From Thermococcales archaeon 44_46 (lineage in GTDB: Archaea > Methanobacteriota_B > Thermococci > Thermococcales > Thermococcaceae), in contig LGET01000012.1 in the NCBI GenBank assembly GCA_001507935.1, positions 1-16,059 on the forward strand: a stretch of DNA of 16,059 nt. The letters are read 5' to 3'. A model generated the notes under the pieces. It saw only the letters and a program-made list of their open reading frames with translations. It was not told the origin of the DNA and made no database searches. Both the position numbers and the translations under genes were made by a program. Shown piece by piece: positions 16,050 to 16,059 of this stretch. Positions within the stretch are counted from its first letter, which is position 1. Each line of letters opens with the position of its first letter.

Positions 16050-16059
16050 AGACTCAAAG

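Noticed and set aside
16029..16059. C/D-box or H/ACA guide RNA at the window end
   Set aside because: The hairpin is perfect, but no C box (RTGATGA) with paired D box, and no full H/ACA fold, can be seen before the edge.

Overview
The window looks like chromosomal DNA of a hyperthermophilic archaeon of the order Thermococcales (Pyrococcus/Thermococcus). Reasons: the first Cas6 reads like Pyrococcus Cas6, the CRISPR repeat has the family form GTTCCAATAAGAC...GAATTGAAAG, genes are preceded by GGTGA/GGAGGT ribosome-binding sites and archaeal BRE/TATA promoters, and the flank carries archaeal class I CCA enzyme, ThpR and a GH57 protein.

Left and centre (1-8345) hold a type I-A CRISPR-Cas module. 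A stand-alone cas6 with its own promoter (174-920) is followed, after a 262-bp gap with two inverted repeats, by a tightly overlapping operon: csa5/cas11a, cas7, cas5a, cas8a, cas3' helicase, cas3'' HD nuclease, csa3 (CARF-HTH regulator) and a second, divergent cas6 (1183-8095). Every junction overlaps or couples, and three genes (cas5a, cas8a, csa3) appear to use TTG starts behind strong ribosome-binding sites. cas2 (8088-8345) lies on the opposite strand, convergent with cas6-2. No cas1 or cas4 is present, so adaptation proteins must be supplied from elsewhere.

The middle right (about 8420-10822) is a leader with inverted repeats and a good BRE/TATA element, then a CRISPR array of 29 repeats of 30 bp and 28 spacers (34-52 bp), read left to right. 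The 16 leader-proximal spacers are all 34-39 bp; 7 of the 12 leader-distal ones are 41-52 bp. Two repeats (the 9th and the last) carry the same single G-to-A change.

The right flank (10904-16059) is ordinary chromosome: a purine-type phosphoribosyltransferase, ThpR (2',3'-cyclic phosphodiesterase) and CCA-adding enzyme in one operon (RNA 3'-end/nucleotide metabolism); a convergent uncharacterised GH57 protein; a small unknown protein; and a convergent pair of a MoaD/ThiS-like ubiquitin-fold protein and an unknown protein. Sampled lines suggest about 50-60% G+C in the cas operon against about 32-43% in the right flank, which suggests the cas operon came from a higher-G+C relative. I saw no tRNA, rRNA, insertion sequence or transposase. 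The module itself is a known type; the points worth attention are the paired Cas6 proteins, the missing cas1/cas4, the change in spacer length along the array, the repeat variants and a self-folding crRNA.
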